Source of the DNA: Myxococcales bacterium
GTDB taxonomy: Bacteria; Myxococcota_A; Polyangia; Polyangiales; Polyangiaceae
Assembly: GCA_016720545.1 (NCBI GenBank)
Contig: JADKKK010000002.1
Span: forward strand, 186,001 to 250,000
Direction of reading: 5' to 3'
Length of the DNA stretch: 64,000 nucleotides
The notes beneath the pieces are model-generated. The model saw only the letters and a program-made list of their open reading frames with translations, was not told the DNA's origin and searched no databases. Positions 45,576 to 54,310 of this stretch are shown here, piece by piece. Each line of letters starts with the position of its first letter. Position 1 is the first letter of the stretch. Position numbers and translations under genes: made by a program.

Positions 45576-46487
45576 ATGGCTGAGATTACCGCCAAGCTCG
45601 TGAAAGAACTCCGCGACCGCACGCAGGCCGGCATGAGCACGTGCAAAGAGGCCCTCGTCGAGGCGAGCGGCGACATCGAGAAGGCCATCGAGATCTTGCA
45701 GAAGAAGCGCGAGATCAAGAGCGCGAACGTGGCCGGCAAGGTCGCGACAGAGGGTGAGGTCCGCGCGCTCGTCGCCAACGATCGCAGCCAGGGCACCGTC
45801 GTCGAGGTCAACTGCCAGACCGACTTCGTGTCGCGCGGCGACGACTTCCAGGCGTTCCTCGGGCTCGCCGTGAAGGCGGCCGCCGAGACCCCCGCGGGCG
45901 CGGCGCTCCCCGAGGCCCTCGAGCAGAAGCGCAAGGACATCTCGGGCGGCACGGGCGAGAACATCGTCGTGCGGCGCTGGGCGAGCCTCAAGGCCGTTGG
46001 CGCGGGCGGCGCGGTGATCTCGTACACCCACATGGGCGGCAAGATCGGCGTGCTCCTCTCGGGCGAGGCGCCCACCGCCGAGGCCGCGAAGGACCCCGGC
46101 TTCCTCGAGTTCCTCGACAACTGCGCCATGCAGATCGCGGCGATGTCGCCGAGCGTGGTCGACCGCGCCCAGGTGCCCGAGGCCGAGATCGCGAAGCAGA
46201 AGGACATCTTCGCCGGCCAGCTCAAGGAAGAGGGCAAGCCCGAGGCCGCTTGGCCGAAGATCATCGAGGGCAAGGTGGCCAAGTGGTTCACCGAGATCAC
46301 CCTGCTCGGTCAGGACAACGTCTGGGCGCCGGGCGAGGGCAGCATCGACAAGCTCCGCGGCGAGCTCGGCAAGAAGCTCGGCGGCGACGTGAAGCTGCAC
46401 GGCTTCGTGCGCTACGGCGTCGGCGACGGCATCGAGAAGAAGGTCGACGATCTCGCGGCCGAGGTCGCGAAGATGACCGGCGGCTGA
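45576..46487 (+). CDS. tsf: Elongation factor Ts
   Basis: 303 residues. EF-Ts exchanges GDP on EF-Tu. The N-terminal UBA-like domain (AKLVKELRDRTQAGMSTCKEALVEA) is followed by the TDFV motif (NCQTDFVSRGDDF) that inserts next to the EF-Tu nucleotide site, then the two core repeats with IGVLLSG and CAMQIAAMSP. Length is normal. 141 bases behind rpsB and followed by a strong terminator. Confidence 0.96.
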   Translation: MAEITAKLVKELRDRTQAGMSTCKEALVEASGDIEKAIEILQKKREIKSANVAGKVATEGEVRALVANDRSQGTVVEVNCQTDFVSRGDDFQAFLGLAVKAAAETPAGAALPEALEQKRKDISGGTGENIVVRRWASLKAVGAGGAVISYTHMGGKIGVLLSGEAPTAEAAKDPGFLEFLDNCAMQIAAMSPSVVDRAQVPEAEIAKQKDIFAGQLKEEGKPEAAWPKIIEGKVAKWFTEITLLGQDNVWAPGEGSIDKLRGELGKKLGGDVKLHGFVRYGVGDGIEKKVDDLAAEVAKMTGG

Positions 46488-46510
46488 GAGCACGGTCCTG
46501 GCTTGGCGAG

Positions 46511-46546
46511 GCGCCTCGATTCGCTCGAATCGAGGCGCTCGTGTTT
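46511..46546 (+). terminator. Intrinsic terminator of tsf
   Basis: A perfect 13-bp inverted repeat (46511-46523 and 46526-46538) with a 2-base centre is followed by TCGTGTTTTC. This is the clearest plus-strand terminator in the window. Confidence 0.85.
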
Positions 46547-46603
46547 TCTGGGCGAAGGATCTCGTCGATCGCGCCTGGGCCGAGGCGCTCGCTCGAGAGG
46601 GGT

Positions 46604-46804
46604 TCATCTTCGGCGAGGTCGAGACACCCCGTAGGTCTCGAGGCGGAGAATGAAGGTGCGGCGCGGCATGCCGAGCGACGCAGCCGCGCGCGTCTGGTTG
46701 CCGCCCATCCGCGCGAGGGCGTCGAGGATGCGTTCACGCTCGATCGCGTCGAGGGACGCCTTGAGGGAGTGACGGTCGACGGGCGCCGCCGCGCTCTCGG
46801 CCAA
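46604..46804 (-). CDS. Orphan Fis-type HTH (C-terminal domain of an NtrC-like regulator)
   Basis: 66 residues from TTG 46804; an in-frame stop lies two codons upstream. The sequence LKASLDAIERERILDALARM, then GGNQTRAAASLGMPRRTF, is a textbook Fis-type HTH as found at the end of sigma-54-dependent activators. No AAA+ domain precedes it in any frame. A better-placed start (ATG 46819-ish with GGGGGA before it) is out of frame with the HTH. It is either a small stand-alone DNA-binding protein or the frameshifted remnant of a larger regulator. Confidence 0.55.
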   Translation of the reverse strand: MAESAAAPVDRHSLKASLDAIERERILDALARMGGNQTRAAASLGMPRRTFILRLETYGVSRPRRR

Positions 46805-46990
46805 CCTTCATCATCTCGATCCCCCTAATTTTGGCGCCGCCGCGGCGCTGGTTAGTCGAAGCTCGGTGTCTCCGAGACACTCGCCCTCAGCAAACGGCGT
46901 TCCATCGGGAGACCCGGCGAATTCGCGCGGCGCGTCGTGCGGGTCGTGCGGCGCGTTGTGCAACGCTCGCACGGCCTGCTCGGTCGAGTC

Positions 46991-47005
46991 GTGCAGGACC
47001 TGCAC
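46991..47005. promoter_or_regulatory. 15-bp palindrome GTGCAGGACCTGCAC (operator candidate)
   Basis: Perfect 7+1+7 inverted repeat between ridA and the Fis-type gene. Its size and symmetry suit a dimeric regulator. Confidence 0.4.
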
Positions 47006-47009
47006 AATT

Positions 47010-47024
47010 GGAGCGAGGCGCTCC
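47010..47024 (-). terminator. Hairpin behind ridA (GGAGCG/CGCTCC)
   Basis: Six-base stem with a 3-base loop, 26 bases behind the ridA stop; on the minus strand AATTG follows. A weak terminator at best. Confidence 0.3.
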
Positions 47025-47049
47025 GCTCGTTACGAGCCCGACCGGCCGT

Positions 47050-47424
47050 TCACCCTCGCGCGATGGCGTCGATCTCCACGCGCGCGCCCCTCGGGAGCCC
47101 GCTCACGGCGACCGTCGCGCGGGCCGGCATGACGCCGCTGAAGCGCTTGCCGTACACGGCGTTGACCTCGGCGAAGTGGTCCATCGACGAGAGGAAGATC
47201 GTCGTGCGGACCACGTTCGCGAACGTGAGGCCGGCGGCGGCGAGCACGGCCTCGAGGTTCGCCATCACGCGCTCGGTCTCCTCGGCGATGGTGCCCGAGA
47301 CGAGCTGCCCGGTCGCGGGGTCGAGGGGGATCTGGCCGCTGAGGAACACGAGATCCCCCGCGCGCACGGCCTGCGAATACGGACCAATCGCGCCAGGGGC
47401 GCTCGTCGTGGCGATGGCTTCCAT
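47050..47424 (-). CDS. ridA: RidA family enamine/imine deaminase
   Basis: 124 residues, the normal length of the YjgF/YER057c/UK114 family. Marks are GPYSQAV near the start, the central GQIPLDPATGQLV, and the C-terminal PARATVAVSGLPRGARVEID, which contains the Arg that binds the substrate carboxylate. RidA hydrolyses reactive 2-aminoacrylate-type imines made by PLP enzymes. Cytoplasmic trimer. TATTAT, the best -10 box in the window, stands 8 bases before the ATG with no Shine-Dalgarno sequence. Confidence 0.94.
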   Translation of the reverse strand: MEAIATTSAPGAIGPYSQAVRAGDLVFLSGQIPLDPATGQLVSGTIAEETERVMANLEAVLAAAGLTFANVVRTTIFLSSMDHFAEVNAVYGKRFSGVMPARATVAVSGLPRGARVEIDAIARG

Positions 47425-47432
47425 GGGTCCCG

Positions 47433-47438
47433 ATAATA
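47433..47438 (-). promoter_or_regulatory. -10 box TATTAT 8 nt before ridA
   Basis: TATTAT matches five of six consensus positions. A start of transcription 6-8 bases downstream would leave a leader of at most two bases. Confidence 0.55.
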
Positions 47439-47472
47439 GGTCAGATGTGTGCCTTCGTGCGGCGGAAATCGC

Positions 47473-48789
47473 TCAGCGCGGCCGGAAGGTGTTGTCGTCT
47501 TCGCCGAACACCGCCGCGAGGTGGACGCGAGGGAAGCTCTTCAGGAGGTCGTTGTAGGTCTGCGGAGCGTCCTGCTTCAGGAGCGCGCGGTAGAGGAGCA
47601 GGCCCGTCGCGCCGTTGTCGCCGTAGGCCGGCAGCGCGTTCGCCACGAAATCGAGGTACTTGGTGCCGTCGGGGTCTTTCGCGGCGCCGTTGGCGGCGAT
47701 CTTCTTGTCGTGAAAGCCACGGCCCAGATACGCGAAGCTCTGGCAGCCGTTCAGGTAGACGAGCTGGTACTTGCCCGCGACCACCTTCGTGCGCGCGGCG
47801 AGAGAGTCGATGTTCCTCCCGAGGCCCGAGTGCCCGCTGTACACGATGAGGTCGGCCTTCTCGCTCGCCGGGCCGTAGAGGGCGTCGAAGTCGGGCCCCG
47901 CGGCCGCCAATTCCTCGGTGAGCATGGCCGTGAGCGTGACCTTGCGCGCTCGGCCGCCCACGTCGACCGTGCCGGTGAGCAAGGTCGAGCGGATCACCGA
48001 GCGGCTGGCCTCGCCTTCCTTGCGCACGACGCCGGTCAGGCCGCGCTCGGTCTCTGCCAGCACGTTCTCCATCTCGCGCGCGCCCTCGTCGTTCGGTGTG
48101 TTGCTCGAGATGATGCCGAACACGGCGACCACGTCGATGGCGTCGTCGGCGAGCACCTGGTCGTACTCGGGGTACTTGCCGGTGGTCTCCTTCGCGCTGC
48201 GCGTGATCTTGACCTCGCTCTTCACGGCGTCGGTCGCGTCGACCGTGCAGCCCGAGGCCTTGGGGTTGAAGTCGTGCCAGAAGGTGTCGACGCCGTACTC
48301 GTTCTTGCCGCACCGGCCGTCGTACTTGCGGTTGAACGCGGAGAGCGCGGTCGTGTCGCGCGGGACCACGAGCGTGTACGCGCTCGGCGTCGCGCGGGTC
48401 TTCGGCCAAATTACGGGCAGCACGGCGGCGTAGCGCACGCGCTTGTTGCCGCCGCCCGCGTCGGACTCGACGACGTTCGTGACGCTCACGAGGCCAATCT
48501 GCGCGTTGCCCGAGACGTCGGTCGTGAGGGCACCCTGCACGTACTGGAGCTGCGCGACGATGGCGGTGCGCGCGGGGGTCTCCCTAGGCGCGATGAGCTC
48601 ACTCTCGAAGCTGAAGTCGAAGAGCTTTCCGTCGTTCGACGTGATCGCGACGTCGGCTCCGTCCTCCGAGGGCGCCGTGGCGGTCTCCGCGGAGCAGCCC
48701 GCGGCGAGGGCGGCCGGGCAGGCGGCGAGGGCGAGCGCGAGGGCGCGACGAGCGAGCGACGGGAGCGACGGGAGCGCGGAGCGGGGCAT
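47473..48789 (-). CDS. Lipoprotein with a caspase-like His/Cys pair
   Basis: 438 residues from ATG 48789, with GAGG 7 bases before it. The lipobox is LAAGC (Cys32). Residues 55-300 look like beta and helix elements I cannot name. Towards the end are LIVYSGHSGLGRNI with His320 and YQLVYLNGCQSFAY with Cys349. This spacing and context (a hydrophobic strand ending in S-G-H, another ending in N-G/A-C-x-S) is the catalytic dyad pattern of the caspase-haemoglobinase fold (CD clan: CHAT, gingipain-like, C13). It would be a periplasmic or surface-bound cysteine protease. The assignment rests only on these two motifs. Confidence 0.72.
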   Translation of the reverse strand: MPRSALPSLPSLARRALALALAACPAALAAGCSAETATAPSEDGADVAITSNDGKLFDFSFESELIAPRETPARTAIVAQLQYVQGALTTDVSGNAQIGLVSVTNVVESDAGGGNKRVRYAAVLPVIWPKTRATPSAYTLVVPRDTTALSAFNRKYDGRCGKNEYGVDTFWHDFNPKASGCTVDATDAVKSEVKITRSAKETTGKYPEYDQVLADDAIDVVAVFGIISSNTPNDEGAREMENVLAETERGLTGVVRKEGEASRSVIRSTLLTGTVDVGGRARKVTLTAMLTEELAAAGPDFDALYGPASEKADLIVYSGHSGLGRNIDSLAARTKVVAGKYQLVYLNGCQSFAYLGRGFHDKKIAANGAAKDPDGTKYLDFVANALPAYGDNGATGLLLYRALLKQDAPQTYNDLLKSFPRVHLAAVFGEDDNTFRPR

Positions 48790-48863
48790 GAAGGACCTCG
48801 AGGGGGTTCGCGCAAGAAGAACACAGGCCGCCGGCCCGCGAAAGCGCCGCTCGCGGAGCGGGC

Positions 48864-49472
48864 TCAGAGGCGCTGGCGTCCGGAGAGGGCGCGCCCCATC
48901 GTGATGGGGTCGGCGTACTCGAGATCGCCGCCGTGCGGCACACCGCTCGCGATGCGCGAGAGGGTCACGCCGAGCGGCTCGAGCTCGCGCTTCAGGAAAA
49001 GCGCCGTGGCCTCGCCGTCGACGCTGAGCGGCGTCGCCACGATGATCTCGCGAACGCCGTCGGTCGCGATGCGCTGCACGAGCCTCGGCATGGGCAGCTC
49101 GTCGGGGCCGACCCCCTCGAGCGGAGAGAGCAGCCGCCCGAGCACGAAATAGCGGCCGCGCATGGTGCCCGTGCGCTCGATCGCGAAAAGATCGTGCACG
49201 CGCCCGACCACGCACAGGAGCGTCGGGTCGCGCCGTGAATCGGTGCAGATCGCACACATTCGCGGCCCCTCGTCCGGGGTCTCGGCCAGGTTGCCGCACG
49301 CCTCACAGGGTCCCACGCGGTCCGGAAGGGCGGCGAGCTCGGCGCCCAGCTCACGCGCCACGTCGGGCGCCTGCGAGAGCAGAAAGAGCACGTAGCGGCT
49401 GGCGGTCTTCTCGCCCACGCCCGGGAGCCGGGCGAAGAGCGAGATCACCCGGCGGAGCTTCGGCGGGAGCAT
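48864..49472 (-). CDS. recR: Recombination protein RecR
   Basis: 202 residues, full length. The N-terminal HhH region (LFARLPGVGEKTASRYVLFL) is followed by the four-Cys zinc finger (CEACGNLAETPDEGPRMCAIC) and the Toprim domain (LLCVVGRVHDLFAIE, then VREIIVATPLSVDGEATALF). RecR loads RecA with RecF/RecO at gaps. It is the last gene of dnaX-ebfC-recR, the classical order, and starts 8 bases after the ebfC stop. Confidence 0.96.
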   Translation of the reverse strand: MLPPKLRRVISLFARLPGVGEKTASRYVLFLLSQAPDVARELGAELAALPDRVGPCEACGNLAETPDEGPRMCAICTDSRRDPTLLCVVGRVHDLFAIERTGTMRGRYFVLGRLLSPLEGVGPDELPMPRLVQRIATDGVREIIVATPLSVDGEATALFLKRELEPLGVTLSRIASGVPHGGDLEYADPITMGRALSGRQRL

Positions 49473-49480
49473 GCCCCCGC

Positions 49481-49801
49481 TCAGCCGAGGCCGGGGATCT
49501 TCACGCCGCCGGTGGCCTTCTCGAGCTCGGCCGCCATGGCCTTGTCGGCCACGTCGATCGCGCCGTTCACCGCGGCGCACACCGCGTCGAGCGTGAGGTC
49601 GAGGCCCTCGGCCGCGAGGAACTCCGGATCGACCTCGATGCGCGCGACCTTTCCCCCGAAGGTGGCGGTCGCCTTCACCTTGTCGCCCGCGGAGGAGAAG
49701 ACAACCTCCTTGTCTTTTAGCTCCTCCTTGGTCTGGTCGATCTTGCGCTGGATGCGCGCCGCCTGGCGCATAAGCTCGGTCATTCCGCCGCGAAACTGCA
49801 T
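49481..49801 (-). CDS. ebfC: Nucleoid-associated protein YbaB/EbfC
   Basis: 106 residues, the usual size. The N-terminal helix (MTELMRQAARIQRKIDQTKE) and the core strand AGDKVKATATFGGKVARIEV with DPEFL are those of the EbfC dimer, which binds DNA. It lies between dnaX and recR. Confidence 0.94.
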   Translation of the reverse strand: MQFRGGMTELMRQAARIQRKIDQTKEELKDKEVVFSSAGDKVKATATFGGKVARIEVDPEFLAAEGLDLTLDAVCAAVNGAIDVADKAMAAELEKATGGVKIPGLG

Positions 49802-49876
49802 GGGGCTCTCGGTGCTCTCGGTGCTGGTGGTCGTCTGGGACGGGTGGGATATCGGTGAAAGAAGGCCGCGCCGGCG

Positions 49877-52078
49877 TCAGTCGGCGACGTGCGGGAGGCG
49901 CACGTCGCGGAGCTCGGCGTCGAAGAGCTCGATCGCCTTGCGCACGAGGGGGTGGGTCGCGACCGCCTCGCGCGCGCGCTCGAGGGCCGCGCGGCGGGCC
50001 TCGGCGTCGAGCCCCGCGAGTGACATCGGGAGGGCCTCGGCGGGCGTGGTCGTGTCGATCACCCACGCGACCTCGTCGCCCAGGACCGCGCGCGCCGCGG
50101 CGAGGATCACGGCCTGGTGCTCGGGCTGCGAGACCGACACCGCCGAGAACGCGTCGCGCTCGTACGCGAGGGCGAGCCGCGTCGCGCTCGCCTCGAGCGG
50201 CCCGCCGTGCTCGAGGTGGGCCGCGAGGCCCGGGTTCTGCGCGCGCACGAGCGCCACGAACTGGCGCACGGTCGCCACGAGCGCCTCGGCCGGGCGCACG
50301 GCCCGGGCCTTGGGGAGCACTTCGGACAGCGGCGGCGGGGGGATCGACCCGTCATCGCCAGCGGCGGTCGTGTGCTCGGGCACGAAGGCGCCGAAGTCGA
50401 CCTCGGGAGCGCGCGGGCGTGGCTTGCGGGGCGCCGCGCTCGTCGTGGGCGCCGTCGGCGCGCGCGCCGCGGCGGGCCTCGCGCTCTCCGCTTCGCGCTC
50501 GCGGCGGTGCTCCGCGGCGCTCGTGGCGAACGCGGCGAACGTGTCGTCGATGGCCGACCGGGCCGCAGCCGCGCGTGGGGGCGCCTTCGGTGCGCGCGCA
50601 GGCGCCGGCGCGGGCGCGACGGCGCTTGGCGCGTGGCTCGTGGGCGCGCCCCGCCCGGGGTCGTCGTCGTCGTCGCCGCGCTCGGCGCGGGCCTCGGCGG
50701 GCGGCCTGCGGTCCGGCTCGCCGCGCGGCTCGTCGTCGGCGGAGGCGCGCGGGCCGCGGCCCGGTGGGGCCCCGCCGTGCGAGTCGAGCGCGGCGGTCGG
50801 GTCGAAGCGAGGCGCCGCCTTGGGGCGCGCGCCGCCGCCGCCTCCACCTCCGCCGCTCCCACCGCCTGGACCCGGGCCCGGCCCGGGCGCCCCGCTCGTG
50901 AGCCGGCGCTCCAGCTCACCGAGGCGCGCGAGGAGCTCGTCGAGGGGAAGCAGGGCCGGCCTCCGGCCGAGGCGCACGAGCGCCACCTCGAGCGCCGCGC
51001 GGGGGTGCGCGCTCCGCCCGATGTCGTCGAAGCTGCGCGAGAACCCCTGGTAGAGCCGCACGAGGTCGTCTTGGGTCGTGCTGGCCGCCAGCGCGATCAC
51101 GTCGGCGCGCTCGTCGTCGGCGAGGTCGAGGAGGCGCGTCCACGCGCCGTCGGTCGCGCCCTCGTTTGCCTTGGCGACCACGAGATCGCGCAGGTGGCGG
51201 AGAAAGTCGCGTGCAAAGTGCACGAGATCGAAGCCCTGCTCGGAGACGCGGTCGACGACGTCGAGGAGCGGCCCGCCCTCGGTGCCGGCGACGAGGGCCC
51301 GGGCGAGCTCGTGGAGCACCTCCCGCGAGGCCACGCCGAGCACCCGCGTGACGGTCTCGCGGGTGAGGCTCTCGCCCCCGTAGGCGAGCACCTGGTCGAG
51401 GAGGCTCATCGCGTCGCGCATGGAGCCGGCGGCCTCTCGCGCGAGCACGGTGAGGGCCGCGGGCTCGGCGGAGATGCCCTCCTGCGAGAGCACGGCGGCG
51501 AGGCGCTCGTGCACGACCGACGTGGGGATGAGCTTGAAGTCGTAGCGCTGGCAGCGCGAGAGGATGGTGACCGGGACCTTGTGGACCTCGGTCGTCGCGA
51601 AGATGAACTTCACGTGGGGCGGCGGCTCTTCGAGGGTCTTCAGGAACGCGTTCCAGGCCGCGTTCGAGAGCATGTGGACCTCGTCGACGATGTAGATTTT
51701 GTAGCGATCGCGCGCCGGCCGGAAGCCCATGCCCTCCTGCAGGCGGCGCACCTCGTCGACGCCGTTGTAGCTCGCGGCGTCGATCTCTTGGACGTCCATG
51801 TCGACGCCCTTCGCGATCTCCTGGCACGCGGAGCACACCTGACATGGCGAGGCGGTGGGGCCCTTCGCCAGGCCGTCGGCGCCGAGGCAGTTCAGGCACT
51901 TGGCGAGCAGCCGCGCGCTCGTGGTCTTCCCGACCCCGCGGACGCCGGTGAAGAGGAACGCGTGGGCCACTCGATCGAGCGCGATGGCGCTCGCGAGGGT
52001 CTTCGCGACGTGGGCCTGGCCGACGAGATCGTCGAACGACTGCGGCCGGTACTTTCGCGCCAGGACGAGGTAGCTCAC
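49877..52078 (-). CDS. dnaX: DNA polymerase III subunits gamma/tau
   Basis: 733 residues from GTG 52078. The clamp-loader ATPase part has Walker A (GVRGVGKTTSARLLAK), the zinc-binding cysteines (CLNC, CQVCSAC), Walker B (YIVDEVHML) and the SRC motif (TILSRCQRYDF). After residue 390 the chain is Gly/Pro/Ala-rich, then a helical C-terminal part. It loads the sliding clamp and links polymerases to the helicase. Whether a shorter gamma product is made by frameshift cannot be judged by eye. ebfC starts 75 bases behind. Confidence 0.96.
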   Translation of the reverse strand: MSYLVLARKYRPQSFDDLVGQAHVAKTLASAIALDRVAHAFLFTGVRGVGKTTSARLLAKCLNCLGADGLAKGPTASPCQVCSACQEIAKGVDMDVQEIDAASYNGVDEVRRLQEGMGFRPARDRYKIYIVDEVHMLSNAAWNAFLKTLEEPPPHVKFIFATTEVHKVPVTILSRCQRYDFKLIPTSVVHERLAAVLSQEGISAEPAALTVLAREAAGSMRDAMSLLDQVLAYGGESLTRETVTRVLGVASREVLHELARALVAGTEGGPLLDVVDRVSEQGFDLVHFARDFLRHLRDLVVAKANEGATDGAWTRLLDLADDERADVIALAASTTQDDLVRLYQGFSRSFDDIGRSAHPRAALEVALVRLGRRPALLPLDELLARLGELERRLTSGAPGPGPGPGGGSGGGGGGGGARPKAAPRFDPTAALDSHGGAPPGRGPRASADDEPRGEPDRRPPAEARAERGDDDDDPGRGAPTSHAPSAVAPAPAPARAPKAPPRAAAARSAIDDTFAAFATSAAEHRREREAESARPAAARAPTAPTTSAAPRKPRPRAPEVDFGAFVPEHTTAAGDDGSIPPPPLSEVLPKARAVRPAEALVATVRQFVALVRAQNPGLAAHLEHGGPLEASATRLALAYERDAFSAVSVSQPEHQAVILAAARAVLGDEVAWVIDTTTPAEALPMSLAGLDAEARRAALERAREAVATHPLVRKAIELFDAELRDVRLPHVAD

Positions 52079-52170
52079 CTCACCCGTCTACACGAGGTTA
52101 CGCGTCGACGATAGGGCGAGCGCACGCGAGCGCCGGGCGCTCCGCCACCCGCCCTTCGCCCCGAAATGCC

Positions 52171-52200
52171 GCCGGCCCCGCGCGAGGGCGCAGGGCCGGC
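52171..52200 (-). terminator. Hairpin behind etfA
   Basis: GCCGGCCC (52171-52178) pairs with GGGCCGGC (52193-52200). On the minus strand GGCATTTCGG follows, so there is only a short T-run. It lies in the 200-base gap between etfA and dnaX. Confidence 0.4.
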
Positions 52201-52278
52201 ATCCCGACGAAGATGGGCGGGTCACGAGCGACGAGCGGGCCATCGACCTACGTTCGCCCCTTTCCGGGCTTCACGAGC

Positions 52279-53250
<972 letters not shown>

Positions 53251-53270
53251 GGCGTGACCTCAGAGGGCGA

Positions 53271-53289
53271 AAAAGTGTTTAAAAACAAG
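53271..53289. other. AT-rich palindromic spacer between etfB and etfA
   Basis: TGTTTAAAAACA (53276-53287) is a perfect 5+2+5 inverted repeat within a run of A/T, very unlike the surrounding GC-rich sequence. It may be an operator, an internal promoter or part of a terminator for etfB. Confidence 0.4.
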
Positions 53290-53338
53290 GCGCCGCGCGT
53301 CGAGACGGGGCGCGGGCGAAGTCCCGAGCGAAGAACGC

Positions 53339-54163
53339 TCAGACGACCTTCGCCTCGGTCTTCAGCTTGGTGACGAGCTCTCCGACGTCCTTGACCTTGA
53401 CGCCCGCCTTCCGTGCAGGAGGCAGCTCGTGGTCGAGGTACTGGATCTTCAGCGCGGTGTCGGCGGTGAGGTCGGAGAGCTTCATCTCCGCGAGCGGCTT
53501 CTTCTTCGCCGCCATGATGGCCATGAGCGCCGCGAAGCGGACGCCGTCGGGGTACGCGTGGGCGGCCGGGGTGTGGACCGACTGCACGCTCTTCGGGGCG
53601 ACGATGCGAAGGTCGACCGAGACCACGGCCGGCAGCTCGACGCGGAGCTTGATGGTGCCGCCGTCGACCTCGCGGCCGACGAGGAGCGCCTTGTCGCCCT
53701 CGCTCTTGATGGAGCCCGCGAACGTGGCCTGGGGCCACCCGAGGTACTCAGCGAGCTGCTGCGGCACCTGGCTCGAGTCGCCGTCGACGGCCTGCTTGCC
53801 GCAGAGCACGAGGTCGGGCTTCTCCTTCTCGACCAGCGCCTTCAGCGCGCGGGCCACGACGTCGCCGTCGAGGGCCTCGTCGCCGGTGTCGATGCGGATG
53901 GCGCGGTCGGCGCCGGTGCCGAGCATCGCGCGGAGCGTCGTGTCGCACTCCTTCGGGCCGAACGTGACCACGACCACCTCGCCCTGGCGGGCCTTGGGGC
54001 TCGTGCCGTTCTCGGTGAGGCGGAGCGCGGTCTCGACGGCGTACTCGTCGAACGGGTTCGGCTTCCACTCGAGCCCGGTGGTGACCAGCTTCCCGGCGTT
54101 GACCTTCACTTTGTTCGCGTTGTCGGGGTCGGCGACTCGCTTGAGCGGAACGAGAATCTTCAA
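53339..54163 (-). CDS. etfB: Electron transfer flavoprotein beta subunit
   Basis: 274 residues, slightly longer than the usual 250-260. Family marks are MKILVPLKRVADPDN, NPFDEYAVETALRL, LCGKQAVDGDSSQVPQQLAE and ELPAVVSVDLRI. It binds AMP and forms the core of the ETF dimer. First gene of etfB-etfA, transcribed from a promoter with a perfect TTGACA. Confidence 0.95.
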   Translation of the reverse strand: MKILVPLKRVADPDNANKVKVNAGKLVTTGLEWKPNPFDEYAVETALRLTENGTSPKARQGEVVVVTFGPKECDTTLRAMLGTGADRAIRIDTGDEALDGDVVARALKALVEKEKPDLVLCGKQAVDGDSSQVPQQLAEYLGWPQATFAGSIKSEGDKALLVGREVDGGTIKLRVELPAVVSVDLRIVAPKSVQSVHTPAAHAYPDGVRFAALMAIMAAKKKPLAEMKLSDLTADTALKIQYLDHELPPARKAGVKVKDVGELVTKLKTEAKVV

Positions 54164-54194
54164 GATCGGCTCCTTCGCATGGCCCGCCGCCTAG

Positions 54195-54220
54195 CAATGA
54201 ATGGCGGCAATGAATGGCGG
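54195..54220. repeat. Tandem 13-bp direct repeat CAATGAATGGCGG at the etfB promoter
   Basis: Two perfect head-to-tail copies lie at and just after the predicted etfB transcription start. A third, partial match (GGAATGGCGCGG) is at 54234-54245 inside the promoter. This looks like a regulator binding array. Confidence 0.5.
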
Positions 54221-54225
54221 TTCAG

Positions 54226-54254
54226 TTGGTAGGGGAATGGCGCGGCTGTGTCAA
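54226..54254 (-). promoter_or_regulatory. etfBA promoter (TTGACA-17-TACCAA)
   Basis: On the minus strand, TTGACA (54254-54249), a 17-base spacer and TACCAA (54231-54226) form a good sigma-70 promoter. Transcription would start near 54219, inside the tandem repeat, giving a leader of about 55 bases. Confidence 0.6.
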
Positions 54255-54297
54255 CCAGCGACGCGGCTTTCTGGCGACGTAGGCGGGCGCGCTGTCC

Positions 54298-54303
54298 TAC
54301 ACT
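54298..54303 (+). promoter_or_regulatory. -10 box TACACT 7 nt before nadB
   Basis: TACACT matches four of six consensus positions and ends 7 bases before ATG 54311. Confidence 0.45.
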
Positions 54304-54310
54304 CCGCGGC

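Larger units (their letters stand above)
46805..47049. other. Intergenic region between ridA and the Fis-type gene
   Basis: This 245-base stretch holds two notable inverted repeats (next entries) and a G-rich, AT-flanked segment CTAATTTTGG at 46825-46834. No gene is supported. Confidence 0.4.

Noticed and set aside
48790..49299. Upstream extension of the caspase-like lipoprotein
   Set aside because: It would place the signal peptide in the middle of the chain and lies antisense to recR.
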